Shown here: positions 6,286 to 7,662 of the stretch, one piece after another | Layout of the letters: every line of letters begins with the position of its first letter | How positions within the stretch are numbered: the stretch's first letter is position 1 | Assembly (NCBI GenBank): GCA_017511325.1 | Contig: JAFWKS010000235.1 | Span: 1 to 7,662 of the forward strand | Direction: 5' to 3' | Length of the DNA stretch: 7,662 bases | DNA from: Erysipelotrichaceae bacterium | GTDB lineage: Bacteria > Bacillota_I > Bacilli_A > Erysipelotrichales > Erysipelotrichaceae | Notes under the pieces: model-generated | Databases searched by the model: none | What the model was told of the DNA's origin: nothing | Seen by the model: only the letters and a program-made list of their open reading frames with translations | Translations under genes and position numbers: made by a program

Positions 6286-7662
6286 ATAACGCGATTATTT
6301 TCATTAAGGATGAGAGAGAAAAGGTATTATCCAATGCGCCTTATCTGGGCGGAAATCTTCTGTTACATGCAGTAAATGAACTCAGGAAACTGAAAGAGAT
6401 CGAAAACATCTACGTCGTAGGCTATGACTCGGAAATACCGGGCGTCATCAGAAGAAATACGATCCATGATGTCATAAACGAGATCAATCGGGAAGGCAAA
6501 ACACTGCTGATATCTCCTTTGTATCCTGAGATCAATAAGGACGACTATCTGAAGCTCTTCAACAAGGAAGGCGATGGTGCCGTCATAACCTGTGAAAATG
6601 AAATATGCGATTCCTTTGTCATCAGAAACGATAAACTTAAAGATTTCGAATCGATCGAATATCAGCCTTGTGAGATCAAACACAAGAAGGTAAGAAGATA
6701 TACGGAAGAGGATGCCCAGAACCTCAAGGAAGCCAGCCTCGATGATGTCGTCGTCTTTGGCTTATCTGCTTCAAAAGAGATAGTTGAAGAAGTGTGCAAC
6801 TACCTGAATATCACGCCAGGCAAGGTTGACGTCAAGCATTTTGCTGACGGTGAGACCCTTGTTGAACTTGGCGAAAGCGTCCGTGGGAAAAGATGCTACG
6901 TCATTCAAAGTACCTGCAAGCCGGTAAATGAGAATCTGATGGAACTACTGATCTGCCTCGATGCGATGAGAAGAAGTTCCGCGGCAGAGATCACCTGCAT
7001 CATTCCTTACTTTGGCTATGCCAGACAGGACCGCAAGGCTATGCCTCGTCAGCCGATCACCGCAAGACTGGTCGCCGACATGCTGGAAGCAGCCGGCGCA
7101 AACCGTGTCGTAACCTTCGACCTGCATGCTGCCCAGATCCAGGGATTCTTCTCGTTCCCTGTTGATGATTTGACGACTGTTCCAATGATGGGCGAATACT
7201 TCAAGAGGAAAAATCTGCCTGTCGAGGATATCGTTGTCGTATCACCGGACCATGGCGGAGTCAAAAGGGCCAGAAACATGGCCGAGATCCTTGGCTGTCC
7301 GATCGCCATCATCGACAAACGCCGTCCAAGTGCCAATGTAGCTGAAGCCTGCAATATCATCGGTGATGTTGAAGGCAAGGATACGGTCATTGTCGACGAT
7401 ATCTGCGATACCGGCGGATCCCTGATCGCCGCATCCAATATCCTGAAAGAGAAGGGCGCCAGAGATATCTATGTCTGCGTGACTCACGGTCTGTTCTCCA
7501 ATAATGCCGCCATCAGGATCCAGGATTCACCAATCAAGGAAGTTGTCGTAACCAATACGATCATTCCGCGCAATGATGACCTGTCCAATACAAACAAGAT
7601 CACGACGCTCTCGGTCGGCTGGATGCTTTCCAAGCTGATCCTGGCAGTCTCATGTCATACTC
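6282..7662 (+). CDS. prs: Ribose-phosphate pyrophosphokinase with degenerate GlmU-like N-terminal domain, 3' end missing
   Basis: The reading frame is open for 460 codons to the right edge, and it overlaps the ispE stop by ATGA. Residues 155-460 form a PRPP synthetase, which makes PRPP from ribose 5-phosphate and ATP for nucleotide, histidine and tryptophan synthesis. Landmarks are PYFGYARQDRK at 242-252, FDLHAAQIQGFF at 279-290 with the metal-binding H282, SPDHGGVKRA at 321-330, the catalytic-loop KRRPSANVAE at 346-355 and the PRPP loop VDDICDTGGS at 371-380. Residues 1-154 are extra. They read like a shortened GlmU uridylyltransferase domain (AIIFIKDE..., IYVVGYDSE, KTLLISPLYPEI) without the GxGxR loop or the catalytic Asp. 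No ATG lies in frame between codons 1 and 220, so the extension must be translated. Probably only 10-20 C-terminal residues are missing. Prs activity is well supported; the role of the extension is unknown. Confidence 0.93.
   Translation, partial: MNNAIIFIKDEREKVLSNAPYLGGNLLLHAVNELRKLKEIENIYVVGYDSEIPGVIRRNTIHDVINEINREGKTLLISPLYPEINKDDYLKLFNKEGDGAVITCENEICDSFVIRNDKLKDFESIEYQPCEIKHKKVRRYTEEDAQNLKEASLDDVVVFGLSASKEIVEEVCNYLNITPGKVDVKHFADGETLVELGESVRGKRCYVIQSTCKPVNENLMELLICLDAMRRSSAAEITCIIPYFGYARQDRKAMPRQPITARLVADMLEAAGANRVVTFDLHAAQIQGFFSFPVDDLTTVPMMGEYFKRKNLPVEDIVVVSPDHGGVKRARNMAEILGCPIAIIDKRRPSANVAEACNIIGDVEGKDTVIVDDICDTGGSLIAASNILKEKGARDIYVCVTHGLFSNNAAIRIQDSPIKEVVVTNTIIPRNDDLSNTNKITTLSVGWMLSKLILAVSCHT

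Larger units (their letters stand above)
2115..7662 (+). other. Seven-gene operon with uniform ATGA overlaps
   Basis: The genes for RluA-type synthase, YbaK, IspD, RNase M5, KsgA, IspE and the Prs fusion run in one direction with no intergenic base. Overlaps are at 3011-3014, 3475-3478, 4098-4101, 4613-4616, 5419-5422 and 6282-6285. No terminator hairpin is visible within it, and the 3' end lies beyond the window. Confidence 0.85.

Noticed and set aside
6282..6900. Frameshift or sequencing error joining two separate genes before prs
   Set aside because: The frame was read codon by codon from 6282 through the Prs motifs without a stop or shift, and no stop/start pair exists at the domain boundary.
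7049..7438. 129-codon open frame on the minus strand opposite prs
   Set aside because: It is antisense to highly conserved Prs motifs, has no recognisable domain, and is typical of shadow frames in richer-GC coding DNA.

Overview
The window is 7.66 kb of chromosomal DNA at roughly 45% GC, and every supported gene lies on the + strand. It looks like a low-to-mid GC Firmicute. The evidence is RNase M5 next to KsgA, IspE and Prs (the conserved rnmV-ksgA-ispE-glmU-prs neighbourhood of Bacillus relatives), a clostripain-type protease, and AGA/AGG arginine codons. The Prs sequence and compact layout suggest a gut-type Erysipelotrichia lineage, but that placement is only an inference.

Region 1 (1-2086) holds the 3' part of a C11 (clostripain-family) cysteine protease gene, cut by the left edge. 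A small stand-alone histidine phosphotransfer (Hpt) protein follows almost without a gap, and a clear rho-independent hairpin then ends the unit.

Region 2 (about 2100 to the right edge) is a seven-gene operon. It starts with a TATAAT box placed so close to the first ATG that the message may be leaderless. The genes are an RluA-type pseudouridine synthase, a YbaK/ProX-type editing deacylase, IspD, RNase M5, KsgA/RsmA, IspE and a Prs fusion protein. All six junctions are the same 4-base ATGA start/stop overlap, and about half lack a convincing Shine-Dalgarno sequence, so the operon appears to rely on translational coupling. Its themes are RNA modification and maturation (RluA, RNase M5, KsgA), translation fidelity (YbaK), isoprenoid precursor synthesis by the MEP pathway (IspD, IspE) and PRPP supply (Prs).

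The most unusual item is the last gene. A complete-looking PRPP synthetase domain carries an in-frame N-terminal extension of about 154 residues. It resembles a shortened GlmU nucleotidyltransferase domain that has lost the GxGxR loop and the metal-binding aspartate. In related genomes glmU sits just upstream of prs, so this looks like a decayed glmU fused to prs, possibly retained as a regulatory or structural domain. The gene runs off the right edge and probably lacks only its last 10-20 codons.

No RNA genes, mobile elements, CRISPR arrays or gene-free stretches over 300 bases are present.
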